Numbered from the stretch's first letter, positions 38,672 through 51,900 are shown. The stretch is 64,000 nt of DNA from Cyathus striatus (GCA_025738555.1 JAOVFP010000006.1:992001-1056000); one strand, 5' to 3'. Translations and numbers: made by a program. Notes: generated by a model from the sequence alone, not told the origin.

Positions 38672-41600
38672 TGATATGCATCCGAGACCTATACAGATTA
38701 AGAACAAGTGAAGTGTATATCCCAAGTTAACCGCACTGACCCCACCACTGTTCTGAAAGAAAACTGCCTTGAGGAGGTTACGTGTGGGCGCAGAACCATA
38801 AACTCATATACACATATCGCGTCGAAATATCTCGCATATAGGTCTGGAGTCTTCAGCTGAAAATAAATGCTTTATCCTGTAAACGTTTCATCGAAAGTCG
38901 CGTGTGACCATAGCTCGAGGAGCTATAAACATGATAAGTATCTGATAAATTACTAGAACAGATACTAGGCGCAAAAATGGGATCGTCTCAAGCCATTTTG
39001 CTTTCGTGAATCTGCCACAATGAAACGAAAACCAAATTAAAGTAGACGGCTGTGGAGACCGGACCTTTTCTGCTGATCGCAAAATACTCTAGACTCCAGT
39101 AGGAGCATGCGCTGCATCCTGCCGCACGAGTTGTCCCATCCGATCGGCGAAGTCAACGATCGTCGAACCTCCGTGAATGTGATCATGTTTTTTAAAACTC
39201 TAGTGCCCTGTAGGCCATAGGACAAAGAGTGAGCCAAATTATAGCAGAAAGCATCCATGCCAGGCAGGAATAAGTAAATAAGTCTGATAGAAAAAAACAA
39301 TATCACACTCGACAAGTACCCGCGGAACACCTACACAGGTTACCGACGAAGTAAATTAAAGGCCCTGGTGACTTCGCAACGATCAGCAATCGGTAGCAGG
39401 ATGTAGTGGCACCTGTACGGTACGTCCGATCTCGGGGCCAATGAGTGTGCGAGCGGGCCGCCCGCACGATACCAAACACTTGGTAGATGCCTTCCATCTA
39501 GTATTTGGTGGGCTTGGAATTCACTGTACGAAACGAATACTGCCCTTCGGGAGAGGAAGCTTGGGCTCTAGCATGAGGCTTTTCATATATGTTCCCCGCT
39601 AAAAAAGGAGTCAGATAAATGCCAATGTATATTTGTTAGTTCCAGTGGCCGGAGGGATTATTTTTGCCTAAGAAGAAAGAAGGTTATCTAACGGAGATAC
39701 AGGCATCGGCGTCAATTTTGGGGCAATCCCTGAGTTGTGCTTGCAGTCAGCACAGCTGCTGTTCAGATTTAGGAAAGCCGGGTGCATTATAGACCAGAAA
39801 TGGCTATGACCGAAACTGGGTAGATGAACATTATCTTTCCCTTGGAATAAAATACTGCCAATGGATAAAACGACCCCACTGAAGGCTGAGGATGAACGTG
39901 TTAAATTAAAGCAATCGCCCACCGACGGAGACAACGATCGACTACCTATCCGCATCGAGTCGGTGTACACAATAGGATAAACAGGTCGACCAGTGTGCGA
40001 AAGCAAAGTGTCACCCTACCCCTTCGCCACATCGAATAAGTGCGAGGCCATGAAGAAGTAAGGCCCCTGCTATATTTCCATACATAGGGCTCTTGTCGTA
40101 TCCGGTTATCGAAAGAAAGCATCAGACACAGTTAACTTCATCTCCCTCCCTCCCTCTCGTGGTGTCTATATTGTGTTGTTCTTTTAGCAGGAAAAGAAGT
40201 CGCCTCCGTCGCCACAAGTAACACCATAGCGGCTCTCCAGAAAGTATAACTGTGCATGAATGTTGTTGTTAAATGACACATGAGGTTCAAAACCACCACG
40301 ATAGTCCCGCCAACAAAAATGATTGCTACAAAGAATGCCCTTTAGGAAGAGAACTTGCACATGAATGATTCGGCTTCATTGGAGAATCGTTGAAGGGACA
40401 CCCACCGGGGAGGCATGCGTGTTCTGACCGGTGCAAGGCAACAAGTATGGAGGCAGGGCTAGCGATTCGGCTTACTGACATGAGAGAGTTGTATGAATTG
40501 TACCCTCAGAGGTTTTGACAGCCCCGGGGGGTGGATCATATTTAGGGGATTCAATCGTTACACCATAAGGCAAACAATCAGACCAATTTCCTTGAGCTTT
40601 AATGCATGGATAAATTCAAGTATTAGAAGCAGATCGGGTCAAGCCATCAAGAAGTTTTGACTCTACATCGCGAACAGATGTCTCATAAAAACGGAGTATC
40701 CGCTTTCAAGTGACAGAGAACCAAAGCAAACCAGTTCAAATCATCAAGAAACTGAAACAATTTAGTGAGAACATCATTTTGTCTCGCCTTGCTCTCGATA
40801 CTGAATCTTGGGTATCAGATGCAAGGATAATCTGACCAACCACAAGTAAAGACATGTAACTTTCTGCGTGTATAGGGCATAATGCTCTGTTAGATAGAGT
40901 TTCTGTTAAATCGAGATTGGAGTTGTCTTGTTGGGCGCTGATGTCGATGGAGCGAGATCATAGATGTAAGTGGATGCTTGTGTGTATGTGAAAAGGCCGG
41001 CGGATGCCAGATTGTTATTGAACAAAGGCTTACATGGCCGATGATTGAATATTGTAGGCGTGGTTATATACAGCACAACTGTGCTGACAGCTTCAATGGT
41101 GGAACGGTGTTTTTAGCAAGTTAAGCTGCTAACCGGTCTGCGCGCAAAATGGAGATTGATAGGTAGTTGAAGAGATGATTAAAAGTTGCTTATACTGGAT
41201 ACTATAGAAGGTCCAGGCGACATCGCTGCTCACACGAGCTCCAAGTTTTTCGTGTGGTCGGGTTGATGTACGCCCAGAAAGTGAGTTAATCACTTCTACG
41301 TTGGCACTGAAACACCGAGCAGTGAAGGGAGTGGGAATCCAGTACCAATATATGGTTCGTTCACTTGTTAGTCCTTATCCTCGCTCCAATGCTTCGTTCC
41401 ACAGGTAAATCGGATCTAGGTCAACTTCACAAAACGAGGGGGGTGACTGTTGTCGCGAGGACACCGATGAGAAAAACGAGAAGAGAATTGACGGTGGGAC
41501 GCGGTCGAGCCCGAGACTAATAGAATTTTAGTAGCTAATTTTTATCAAAAGGTGCGAGTCACATGTAAATCGGTGGCTTGACATTCTGACAAGTCAGCTC

Positions 41601-43820
41601 GAGTGAGCTAAACGGTCGGACCAATACATATGGTTCCCATATGAAGTGGAGGAACCTCAAAGAAGGCACAAGAGCGTCGACCATATTTCTTAGTTCAGTA
41701 ACTTTTAGGAGCAACGGTACAGCAGGAGATTCCACGACATAGGGCCCAGAATATAAACTTTCTTTTACATATCGAGATTTTCAGAGAGTGCGTACAGGCA
41801 CTACTCGTATAGGAGGAGAATTTGGGCTTGATGCCTGATGCCCCTGTTGAACAAGGCCATTGCAGAGAATGTACAATAGAATGGCACAGTTCAAAGGGCA
41901 CCTAATTCCCCCACCAGCTTTGCAGATGGAGTGAATTCCTATTCGGGCGACAATGACGGGTATCTGCTGAGTGGTCGCGTAGTCACATTTTGGGGTATAT
42001 ATGTTTTATCAACACCTCTTGAAAATTTAAGGCGTAATGACTGCGGGGTGAACACGTTGGCCTAACACTCGGAGCCTACAGTGGGTTACATATCGGCAGC
42101 CCAGTATTCAGCATCCTGTATGGAGATACGAAGTAGAAGCAGCGAGGTGTGCTCGCTATGTGCACACCAGCATTGTTCCATCGAGTCTAAATATGGCTTG
42201 ACAGTGGTTCATCATCGGAAATTTTCCACGGCGAGAAAAATGAGTGGGCGTAACAGGTTTAATGCAGACGTGAGTAGACGTTGTATAGGTAGGAAGTGGG
42301 TCTTGTGGCCATAGGACTATGGCATTAGTACGGAAGGATCACCATGCGGGATAAGGTCGAGCTAGCCCATCGTTCTGAATAGAAATGGTTGACCGGAGAT
42401 CATAACTTTCGAATCAGTGACCACCAAGTATGTGGGATTTGCCATGTCCAGCAGATTTATTTTCATCCCGTAAAAGAAGAGCTTCCTACAAGGGGACAAG
42501 ACGCAAAGGGGAAAATTAAGAAAATCGCGGAATGCTCGACGTTAGCTTTCTTCTCTTACATACACTAAACACGACCGCGAAGGCCCCAACGTTTAGTGAG
42601 CTGCGCTATGGCACCCAGAATGGAAAACAATGAATGACATGTGCATCTTTGTTCATGCCTGATGAACATCGACCAACGGGCGTCGCGAAGGAGTGCAAAA
42701 ATGCAGTCTCAGGAACGTGCTACGAGCGGTACTGTTAAACTATTTCCTTCCTCGAGGACTGACATCCGCGTTCTTGGGAGAGGTGTAATCAGCTGCGTTC
42801 GGCGGAGCGATCGTATAAAAAAGGATATTCCTCACCTATTGGTTATCTCACTCAGCTTTCTGTACGGCAGGATGAAACATCGCGAATTTCTTGAGCCGTT
42901 CATGCCGAATCTCGACTGCCATAAGGACAGCACCAGAGGGATGTGGGCCAACTTGCGAAATGAATGGAAATATTTCTGATGAAGAAATTTTTGAGAAGAC
43001 TACATACGGTAGCAAGTAAGGGACTGTGGGTATACAGGGTACGCAGTTAGACTGGTTTGCGCGGTGCGTCGCATGTAGAAAGGACTGAGGCCGAGCTGGA
43101 TATAATTAGGTGATGATCCGCGTAGGCAGGGGGCGGGGAGATACCGCGCTGGGATCACCAGGATCGCCTCTACACGTTTTTCAGTAGTCGGCTCTGTTAA
43201 GTTAATATACCGATAGCAACGCTTCGCACACGTGTCGTAACCGGAATTCACGAGTAAATCAAGCAATAGAAAGGGGGACGACTATCGGTCGTCAGGATGT
43301 TGAATAGTATGAATTGAAGTGGTGTGCGTGATGTGTCGTATATTGATTGAATTGATGTACGCGGATGATTGGACTATTCAGCCTATTAATGGAACTCTGT
43401 CAGGATAAATCTTAGGCAAGGTATTTTGCTCATAGTGTTATACGTACATATTGTTGTCAAGGTCCATGAATCATATGACCATCATCCCAAACTAACACCC
43501 CCCTCTCAGCCTGACAAGGATGCAGTGTAGGATTTTGCCACTTAAACCTCCATCGCCAGAGCCCAGGCGCACTTCATATGGATGGAAAGCTTTGGAGTAG
43601 ATCAAATCATGAAAGAGGCTATGGATTGAATGGGATGTAAAATCATGATGCTTCGTTTGTTGAACGACGCAGCAGAGATAACAATTTTTAGACATTTAAC
43701 ATGACTCAATCAAGGTTTCGTAATAGATGCATATTGGTACTTCCGTCCCTAGGAATGATCAGGCGAGCCACTTCAGAAATGTAGTCGGGATCTTGCATTT
43801 GGAGGCGGGGCGGAGGGCCG

Positions 43821-44475
43821 CTGCGCGAGTTTCTGGCTATTGAAGAGGTCCAAGTGAACAGCTTTGGAGAATATCTAGTAGCGGAAGAGGCTACCAAAAA
43901 GGATATGTAGTCAGGGTTTCGAATGCGGCAGTAAGTATCTCGAGTTGCATCTCGAATGACTTGGAGTAACCTGCAGGGAATACGCATCCATATCTTGGTG
44001 TTCGGCATTCTAATGCCAACACGTTACGTGTCGGTCCAGCACAAGAGGATACTTCTGTCACTGCGCGAGCTTCCCGTCCCTTGAAGAGGTCCAGGTCAAC
44101 AACTTTTGAAAACATCCAGCGGTGGAATAAATGACCAGAAATGGTATGCAGTCAGGTTTGAATATGACAGTACGTGTCTTGGGAACATCTAGAACAGTTT
44201 AGAGTACCCTGCAGAGAATACACATCTAGGATGATCCAACCTGTTCGTGATACTGTCGGAGGGGTTCCGGACAGCCTACGGATAGCATCCTGACGCCAGC
44301 GCGTTACGTGGGGTTGATCCAGTGCGGGAGGATATTTCTGTCCCTTGAATACTCTGCAGGATATCTCCAGCAATAGAGCGGCGGATATGTTAGTAGTAGT
44401 CAGGATGGTGGAGGTACGTGAATCGAGTTGCGCATCGAATGCAAGCTTGTGGTAAGCTACCTCCGCCTCCAGAGT
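43821..44475. repeat. Diverged tandem repeat, about three units of 240-280 bp
   Basis: Unit 1 (43821-44060) and unit 2 (44061-44340) both begin CTGCGCGAG. They then share TTGAAGAGGTCCA(A/G)GT, ATGTAGTCAGG/ATGCAGTCAGG, CCTGCAG(G/A)GAATAC, a shared (A/G)CGTTACGTG, and an AAGAGGATA/GGGAGGATA ending. Unit 3 (from 44341) repeats CCCTTGAATACTCTGCAGG, ATGTTAGTAGTAGTCAGGAT and TCGAGTTGC(G)CATC, then decays. Similarity is obvious by eye but far from identity, so the array is old. A weaker half-copy may precede unit 1 near 43770-43800. The minus-strand frames over the units share residues such as NPDYISFLV, which hints at a repeated coding ancestor. Confidence 0.75.
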
Positions 44476-45411
44476 ACGTGGAAGAGAGACTGAAATATAT
44501 TAATGGGTTTCAGTCAAGTGGATATCTCGGGGTACACAATCCCATAAAAATCTAACTGGGTTCGATGGAATAACCTGCCAAGGTATTGGATATGTATATA
44601 GGTGCTTTCGGCGTGTCTTTTGATCCGTTTAAGCCAGCAAGTAAAATGAGATGTCCATCTGGGCGCTATGTGGAGAAAAGGGACTTGGTAATTAGGATGA
44701 TAGGTCACCGTAACCAGGTGAAGATCCGGCATATGAAGAAAGATCCCGAGAAGCTTCTGTTTCATTCAGGTGGTATGTCGTGTGGTGTTTTAGATCCTAT
44801 ATCGTAATTGTAGTTTATAGTAGCAATCCCGATGAATGACTTCGGAACAGATCTGGCAGTAGAGAAGACGTTGCTGGATGGGATGGGATGTGTAGTTAAG
44901 GTACTTAGTCAAGCGGGGATCTATGCGCAGATTGCATCCTCCCTGAGCGAGTTATACAATCATCTCGTATACGAATATACTGCCTCCTCTTCACGGGATT
45001 CAAGTGGATATCTCCTCCAAAAATTGGGTATGATCGAAAGAGAATAGACCGAAGTCAATGTCTAAAAGATGTATGTTAGAAACGCGCCACTGTGCTGGCC
45101 GAGTTGATATACAGGGAAATGTCGCCCGAAAAGGCGTCCCAGCGCTTTGACGTGTTTTGATTCAGGCAAGTTAGACAAAGATGATCGACTTGCACCTGGG
45201 ATTCTAAATTTGCAACCAAGCAACTTGAAACGAGCGCAGGAGATCCCCTGCTTGCGGTTTGTACAGATAGTTCACACTCCCATCGTAACCGGATCAACAA
45301 CAGGTTAAAATAAGACGACGATCCTATGTGTCTTCTAGTTGAGCAGTGATTAATGAGAAACGATATATTGATACATCAATAAAACTGTGTACGTGCCATC
45401 TCCCTCAACTG

Positions 45412-45782
45412 CTACAGCGGCTCCGACGATACAATCAGCGAAGGTAAAAATGGCGACTCCTTAACCAGTGCAAGGCGGGGCGTGTCACTGCTCGATACGA
45501 GAGATGTAATCACTTTTGTTGCGTCGCTGATTATACGTATTAGCACTGGAATGAAATGGTAGATGGGAAAAAGAACCTCTGATGCACGCGAAGGACGCAT
45601 TCCTTCCCGTCGTCAGCTACCCATAACACATCTACATATGTCGATTCCGCAGTAATGCCAAAAGACTGAGCTAGCGCAGTTGAGATGGCCTTCCGTATTC
45701 TGAGTTCATCTGTGGTAGCTGGAGAGAGGGAAAAGCGGATGTAGTGTCTCTCTTCGGGGAACTGATAGGCCTGGCTGGACAT
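45412..45782 (-). CDS. RPP14: Rpp14/Pop8-like subunit of RNase P and RNase MRP
   Basis: Rpp14-family proteins are small protein subunits of RNase P/MRP, which process tRNA and rRNA precursors in the nucleus. Two exons, 45577-45782 and 45412-45526, are joined by a 50-bp intron (GTTCTT..AATCAG) and give 106 aa. The start MSSQAYQFPEERHYIRFSLS has the family's N-terminal YxxxxxxHY(I/M)(R/K) strand. Next come LRIRKAISTALAQSFG and VDVLWVADDGKECVLRVHQ, matching the helix and central strands, and then DTPRLALVKESPFLPSL, matching the C-terminal R(V/L)xxVxxSPFL segment of human RPP14. Length is close to the human protein (about 124 aa). Similarity is low overall, as usual for this fast-evolving family, but order and spacing of motifs agree. 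It is divergent from the DHHC gene, 217 bp away. Confidence 0.65.
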
Positions 45783-45999
45783 TTTGCAGTGGTTTGGTTT
45801 TTGTGCAAGTTAATTATAGCTCAGGGGAGGGTGCAAAGTGACGGTGATTGGATCGTGGGAATGTGATTTCGGCAAGGGTGATTACATCATAAGATTTGCT
45901 CCCCATAGCAGAACTGAGCCATTCCCAGAATCCCAACACCATTGTCCGTGTCCAACACGTTTCCCTCTCCTCCCTTCGTGCCTGCCAATCCCTCCCTCA
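45783..45999. promoter_or_regulatory. Probable bidirectional promoter (RPP14 / DHHC acyltransferase)
   Basis: Only 217 bases separate the two divergent start codons, so both promoters must overlap here. The DHHC-proximal side is rich in C and T (CCTCTCCTCCC near 45964). No TATA box was seen. The role is inferred from gene arrangement. Confidence 0.55.
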
Positions 46000-48900
46000 A
46001 TGCTCCCCCCCAAGCGCTCCCTGGCCAACAATCCTGCCCGCCCCCACTCTCACAACTTCGACACCGAGCACCAGGGCAAGTGCTGCGGCGTCGTTGAAGA
46101 GGCCGCGTATAATGTCCGCGAGAAGCGTGCAAAGGCGGGCCCCCAACCGTGGATTGTCCTCAAGCTGATGGTCCCCATTACCCTCGGCATTATAGGCTAC
46201 GCTACCTATGTCTATATCGCGCGCTTGTGCGTCAGGATGATTCGGAGGGAGAACGGGGCACCGGGTTCGAGAGGGACTGGAAGTGAGTTCTAATTCCTTT
46301 CTGTTCGCTTTTTATGATTTCTGTGGAGTTGTGAAGGGAGGCTGCGGTTGAGTTTTCGTGCCATGGGGTATACATGTGTACTTTGAACCATTCATCGCGT
46401 CTAAAGCCTTCTATACTTGTCTACGTTCATTTCTCTCTAAAATTCAATCACTGATACACTTTCCTTCATGCTTAGTCGCTTTAGTCGCTGTCTATTCCGT
46501 CCTGCTCCTCTGGGCTCTCTGGGCATACTTCAAAGTCATCCTCACCCCCCAGGCTTTGCCCGAGACGTGCGTCCCTCCCCCTTCCCTGCTTCCTACCTAA
46601 CCCCCTATAGTACATCCAAAAATCCCAACGACCCTACCTCCCCCCGGCACCCTCAACACAAACGCACGACACCCACGCCTCAGTCTCAACATCCCAAGGT
46701 CACCTCTGGGAGCACGTCGATGTCGATGTCGAAAGCATCCGCGGACCCTCCTACGAGGAAATGACGCAACACCGAGAAAGCGCGAAAGACAGCTATCGCG
46801 ATTACAGGTTCTCTGTGGGAGAGATGCGGAATGCATACGATGTAGGGCATGGTCCACATCATCCTCCTGTAGTAGTAGAAGAGCCACAACAGGAAGCGGA
46901 AGAAGAACGACAGGGGGAAACACAGGCGGGGGTGTTGGACGCTATTCCTGTCCCTGGGCGGTCGGTACAGCCGCAGCCTCAGTCAGATGCGATGTCACAT
47001 AAGACACTGAAGAAGCAGAAGAAGAAGTATACACCCAAGATCCATATTTCGCGGAGACCGCCCAGTGGACCGATACTGCACCCTGCGCACCGGTATTGCA
47101 CCACGGACGAGATTGTGAAACCATATAGGGCACACCATTGTCGTAGTTGTGGAACGGTATGTCTTCCTATCCCTAACTGTATAAATACATACTAAGGATT
47201 GCGCAGTGTGTACTAAAATACGACCATCACTGTCCTTGTATGTCCCCCTCTTCCCTTCACCCGATAACTTCAACTAAAGTGAACCACATAGGGATTGGCC
47301 AATGTGTAGGCGCAAGAAACCAGAAGTTCTTCCTCAACTTTTGTCAAGCCGCCTCCGTGTACTCTCTGTACATCTTCGGCACATTGCTGGCTTATACCGT
47401 CTTGAGCGCGAGGAGTACCGATGAAAATATTGATCCGCAGGAGATTGTTATTTTAGCACTGTGAGTAGTTTCTTTTCTTTTTGGGATGTTCTTTTTGTTG
47501 TATTTTTTGCTTCGTTTCTATTTCTTTTCTTTATGGGTGTTGTGTTGTGGCGAATGTGTCCTGGCGGGATGACAGTGGGCTCTGGATGTGGTTGGATATG
47601 CGTTACACGGCTACTTCAGGTGACATGGCGCGCAATTGATACGTACCGTCGTGGACTTGTCAACGCCCACACATTGTGGTCCTCACAAACCACCAAGCGG
47701 GCGACAAGTCGAGTCGGAATCACCGTGCTGTCTGCGTCTACTTTGCGGAACAGGTACTTGCCCGCGACGCTGGATGGATTAGACTGTCTATCCGTCTGGC
47801 AGGTTGAATACCGACAGCCCTTGCGACATGATGTAGATGGGATCACTATGGTGTTTGTGCACATCCAACTGGTAGGAATATACCTGCAGTGCTAGGTCAC
47901 AGACCGGTAGCAGGTGGCGACAGACAACACCACGGCTTAAGCTGTCAACTCCCTGGCATCACCATGATGCCTCACTGTATCTGATGATGGGACGAGGACA
48001 TTACTTGCAACACTGGGCAGTTCGGAGCGACAGTCTATCTGACAAGATGTCGATAGCCAGCACCGCATACACGAGATAGGCTGGTTCACAGTTCATCTCG
48101 CAAGATGACGATAGACAGCACTACGGTCTGCCTGCCGATCTATTTGGTGTCGCCGTGGTGTCCAGTCACGGGACCAGTACACCGGCGCGGTGCAGTTCGC
48201 AGACTGGCAGTGCATCTCGCAAGATGGCGGTGAATGGTGTCGCTTTCACTACACATATTATGCTCAACTCCAGGGCTTTCATTGTAGCCATCTGTCAACG
48301 ATGGAATGTTGGCTCTGGCTAGTATGTGTCATTGGGTCGTTTAATGGAAGTGTGGTGTCTCAGATGTAACAGATCGGTATGCCGCTTGGCAGGTTGGCGA
48401 TTGTCAGCACCATGGTGCACTGAAAGTGTCCAACAAGTTGGGGTTCGACGTAGAATCACCTAGCATCCTGGCAAATAGATCAAGTCGATGCGTAGGATTG
48501 GTTACTAGCAGCTGGATCTTTTCTTGCTAGATTGTTCACTCCAGTTGCAGCAATATTGACCGACTATGTATGACTGCTCGCCGTGTTATACACTGTTCCC
48601 GGCACACTCCCCGATGTGTTCCTAACCAGGCGCTACTAGTTACGTTGTGCGATCGGACCTACTCTGGTCCGTCTATCTTCAAGGCATCATCTTGCTTGCG
48701 AATGGATCGACTATATTGATATGTGAACCGCGCGACTGCTTATAACCTGGAAATCTGGATTGATTCTGATTTGCTCGCTGTGTGTTCTACCGAGATCACC
48801 ATTCCACCTGGTTTGACCCAGCTGACTGGGGGTCTAGCACTCCCGCCGCTCGACTAGCGAAGTAACGTTATCAATTTCGTTGTCGGAGATGATGTTCGGT

Positions 48901-51900
48901 CGTGGTCTTCAAATGTCCGACAAAAACCAGCTCCTCGCAATCCGGAGATAAGACATTCATCTACTTCGACCTATCTCCTCATTTCCAGTGCTATGACGCT
49001 GCATATACAAATGGATATGTGGTGTTCTTGTCATCGATGCTTCATAGCGTCGTGCGCTCACGACATACGAGCGCTCTATGCTATTTTATCTTTCTTATCT
49101 ATTAATTGATCATGAGCGCAACATTCGCCCACATCAAGTTTATTTTTACTTATTCTGTTGACATTCATTCATCCTCTCTGTTCTTTCATTCTGACTCTTC
49201 AAATCGTTTACGCGACGCTGACACCAAACCTCTCATTTTAGCTCTGCTCTCTTTTCTCTCTTCACTACAACACTACAGATATCTCATGTACGGCAGATAT
49301 GGCTCAACCAGACCACGGTTGAAAGCGTCCAAATACACAGCATGAAGGAGCGTGAAACTGCCGCTCTTCAAAGTGCTTTCGGTTTTTATAACCCTAGGTG
49401 CGTTAAATTTTACATTAATTCCATTTTCTCTTGCGTGTGGATTTTTCGATTGCGAATTGCAATATTCTTATTTTCTACACGTATTCAAATATTTAGTTTC
49501 TTCATCATCGTGCCGTTCATTTCATTTCATAATTTTTTCATTTTTCTTTCATATGCCCTTATTTTATCCATCTATCCTTTTCGCGCTCCACGTTGGCCTA
49601 CTATATCCTAGGCTCCTTGGGCTCCTGTGCCACCTACCGTTTTTCACGGCTGTGTGATCTCCGCGCATCATCTCATCCTGCTTTATGCTTCCCGAAAATT
49701 CCTGTCTCTTTCCCCGATTTCGCTCTCCACATTCTTCTCGTTTCCTTTTCTCAGTGACAGGAGGAGATGGTTTACACATTCGGGACTCCGGGACGGAATA
49801 AGGAACAAGGAATAAAGTCAATTTCGGCCCTGTACCTCAATCAGATTTCCAGATTGCGTTGGCGTGCTTAGAGCACCTCGGGTGGTAAAACCCGTTCCGG
49901 AAAGTTCGGCGGATAATTGTACTCGGTTGCAATGTGCAGATCCAGTTGGGAACACGTCGGAGGTGCCATTAGCACTATCGTTGTGCGTTGCACCCTTTGG
50001 CGGATTCGAAACCCCGACAAGAAAAAAAATGATATCTACCAAGCGTTACATCACAGGCGGCAGTGGTTGACAGTGGACTTTAGCATCGTGGCCACTAAAC
50101 CAGCGGCGGTCCTAACCTATGTCCATCTATGGTGATAATACACCCATCTACCGAGTGTTGCCACCGTTCTATTTCGCCATAGCGCCTGTTGGTGCTGTAC
50201 ATGCATGTGTATGGTCGGGCTGTCGATCTACCTCGACGTCTTTGTTTGTGTTCGCGTCATTCCATGAAACCTTCCCGTTTTGCGTCTCGCAATATTTCCT
50301 TTTCGCATTTTTGGTTTCCCTCGTAGGCCCGGAAGCCCGAGCATAGATTGCGCTTTCTTCACCTAGAGATCTTGCATTCCATAGTAATGGTCCTATTCAC
50401 CGAGCCAACAGGGCGTACTTGGAGCTATTCCGTTCGATGAGGAGACTGCAGATGGGTGACGTTATCTTCCATCGGTGTCTGCGACGTTATCCAAAATGAC
50501 GACGAGCACGACCATAACGGGGTCTCTTCTCCGCCGTGGTATTGAGTATGCTTCTATCTGTAATCTGCTCTGCTGCTCAAGTCTATCTGACTTGCGACAA
50601 GAAATGAAGTCTTCATGCAATGAACAGCCTTTATTGCGGTTTTTTTCTCTCCTGTTATGTTAATTCCGTTAAATCCCATTCTTGTTCTTGCTTTAATTTC
50701 ATTTAGTTTATCTGATTTGACTTCTCTCCCCTTTCCTTTTCTTATGTCATTGTATTTCTTTCTTTCATTTGCGTGTTCCTTTCTTCATTCTTTCCTTTTC
50801 CATTTTAACTGTACTGACCACACTCCACTCATAGTGCAAAAACGCATACCCGAAAGGAATGGGATGCTGAATGGGGTGCACTGAACACGGAAGGTAACAT
50901 ATGGTGGCTAGGTAGTGGATCGAGAAACTGGACAGACGTAATGGGTCGGAATAAATTAGGGTGGATATGTGAGTCCTCCTTCCCTCATTCAATTCTTTTT
51001 TTGTTCTTTTCTTTCTGTCTTCATTTTCTGGGTCCCTTTTTTTTCACGCGAGGCAGTGTTTTTAGCACTGGAGCTGATTGCGTAAAGTAAAAGCCCCTCG
51101 GCGGCTCGCTGAGTTTGAGCGGACAGTCTGTTTTGGATTTGGGGGTTTCACCAAACCGAGTGCTGGTTCTCAGTTCGCCGTCTTGTTCTTCTCATTCATT
51201 CTTGGTTCCGTGTGCTCGTGTTCTGTGGCTTTGCCGGTCTTTGCTCTTTTCTTCCTCCTCTTTTCCTTCTTCGTTAAAAACCCGAGTCCCTCTTTTGGGT
51301 TCCTCCGTTTCTTTGACTCATTTCTGGTTCACGATCGTGTTCGGACGGCCTAGGATGCTGTCATGCACAAAACAGTCTCTTCTTTCTCTCTACATTACCC
51401 TTTGTGCTGGATAGGTCACTTCCTACCATGGTTCTGGGCGGCAGAAGCCTACTGTGCCAGGGTTTGCTGGGAAATCACTTTGCGACAACGGAGAGATGTA
51501 CGGCAGTGCTGTTCCTTCTCTGCTCGTGATGTTTCATTTCTATTTTTAAAAGAAGGAAAAAGAGGGGGAGGAGAAGAAGGTGATATATTTGGTCCCCTTC
51601 CTTGCCTTGCGGACTTTGGCTTTAGAGTGCTGTGGCGGATTAAACTCACCCGCCTCTGTGGATATTGCACATGTTTTTTTGTTTTATTCATCGTGCTTTC
51701 AGATATCCCGCCATGTCGTGCACATGTGCTTCGGTGTATTCTTCCCGCGGTGCTCTGCACCTGGGTAGGCAGTCTGTCGTCTGATTGCTTGACATGCATG
51801 TCAATGTCAAGCTCACGAGGCTTGCCGTCGCCACCCATGCTCACTGCCATTTCCACGAGTTGCGGCGTAAACCGTGTCTGCCCGAGTGTGTTGGCATCTT

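Larger units (their letters stand above)
34447..45411. other. 11-kb gene desert
   Basis: This is the longest stretch without a supported gene. Frames are short, opposite-strand pairs are common, and none shows a domain. Parts are clearly AT-rich (35640-36180). A short coding-looking frame at 37681-37866 (-), a palindrome at 38626-38671 and a decayed tandem repeat at 43821-44475 are noted separately. No reverse transcriptase, integrase or transposase motif was seen. Decayed transposon DNA is a likely explanation but is not proven. Confidence 0.6.

Noticed and set aside
45838..45999. Upstream in-frame extension of the DHHC protein
   Set aside because: The extra 54 residues are His/Pro-rich without similarity and lie in the short divergent promoter; MLPPKRSL is a better start.
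49342..49657. Overlapping hydrophobic frames as small membrane proteins
   Set aside because: The start overlaps a true DHHC exon in another frame and the rest is T-rich intron, which always reads as Phe/Leu/Ser.
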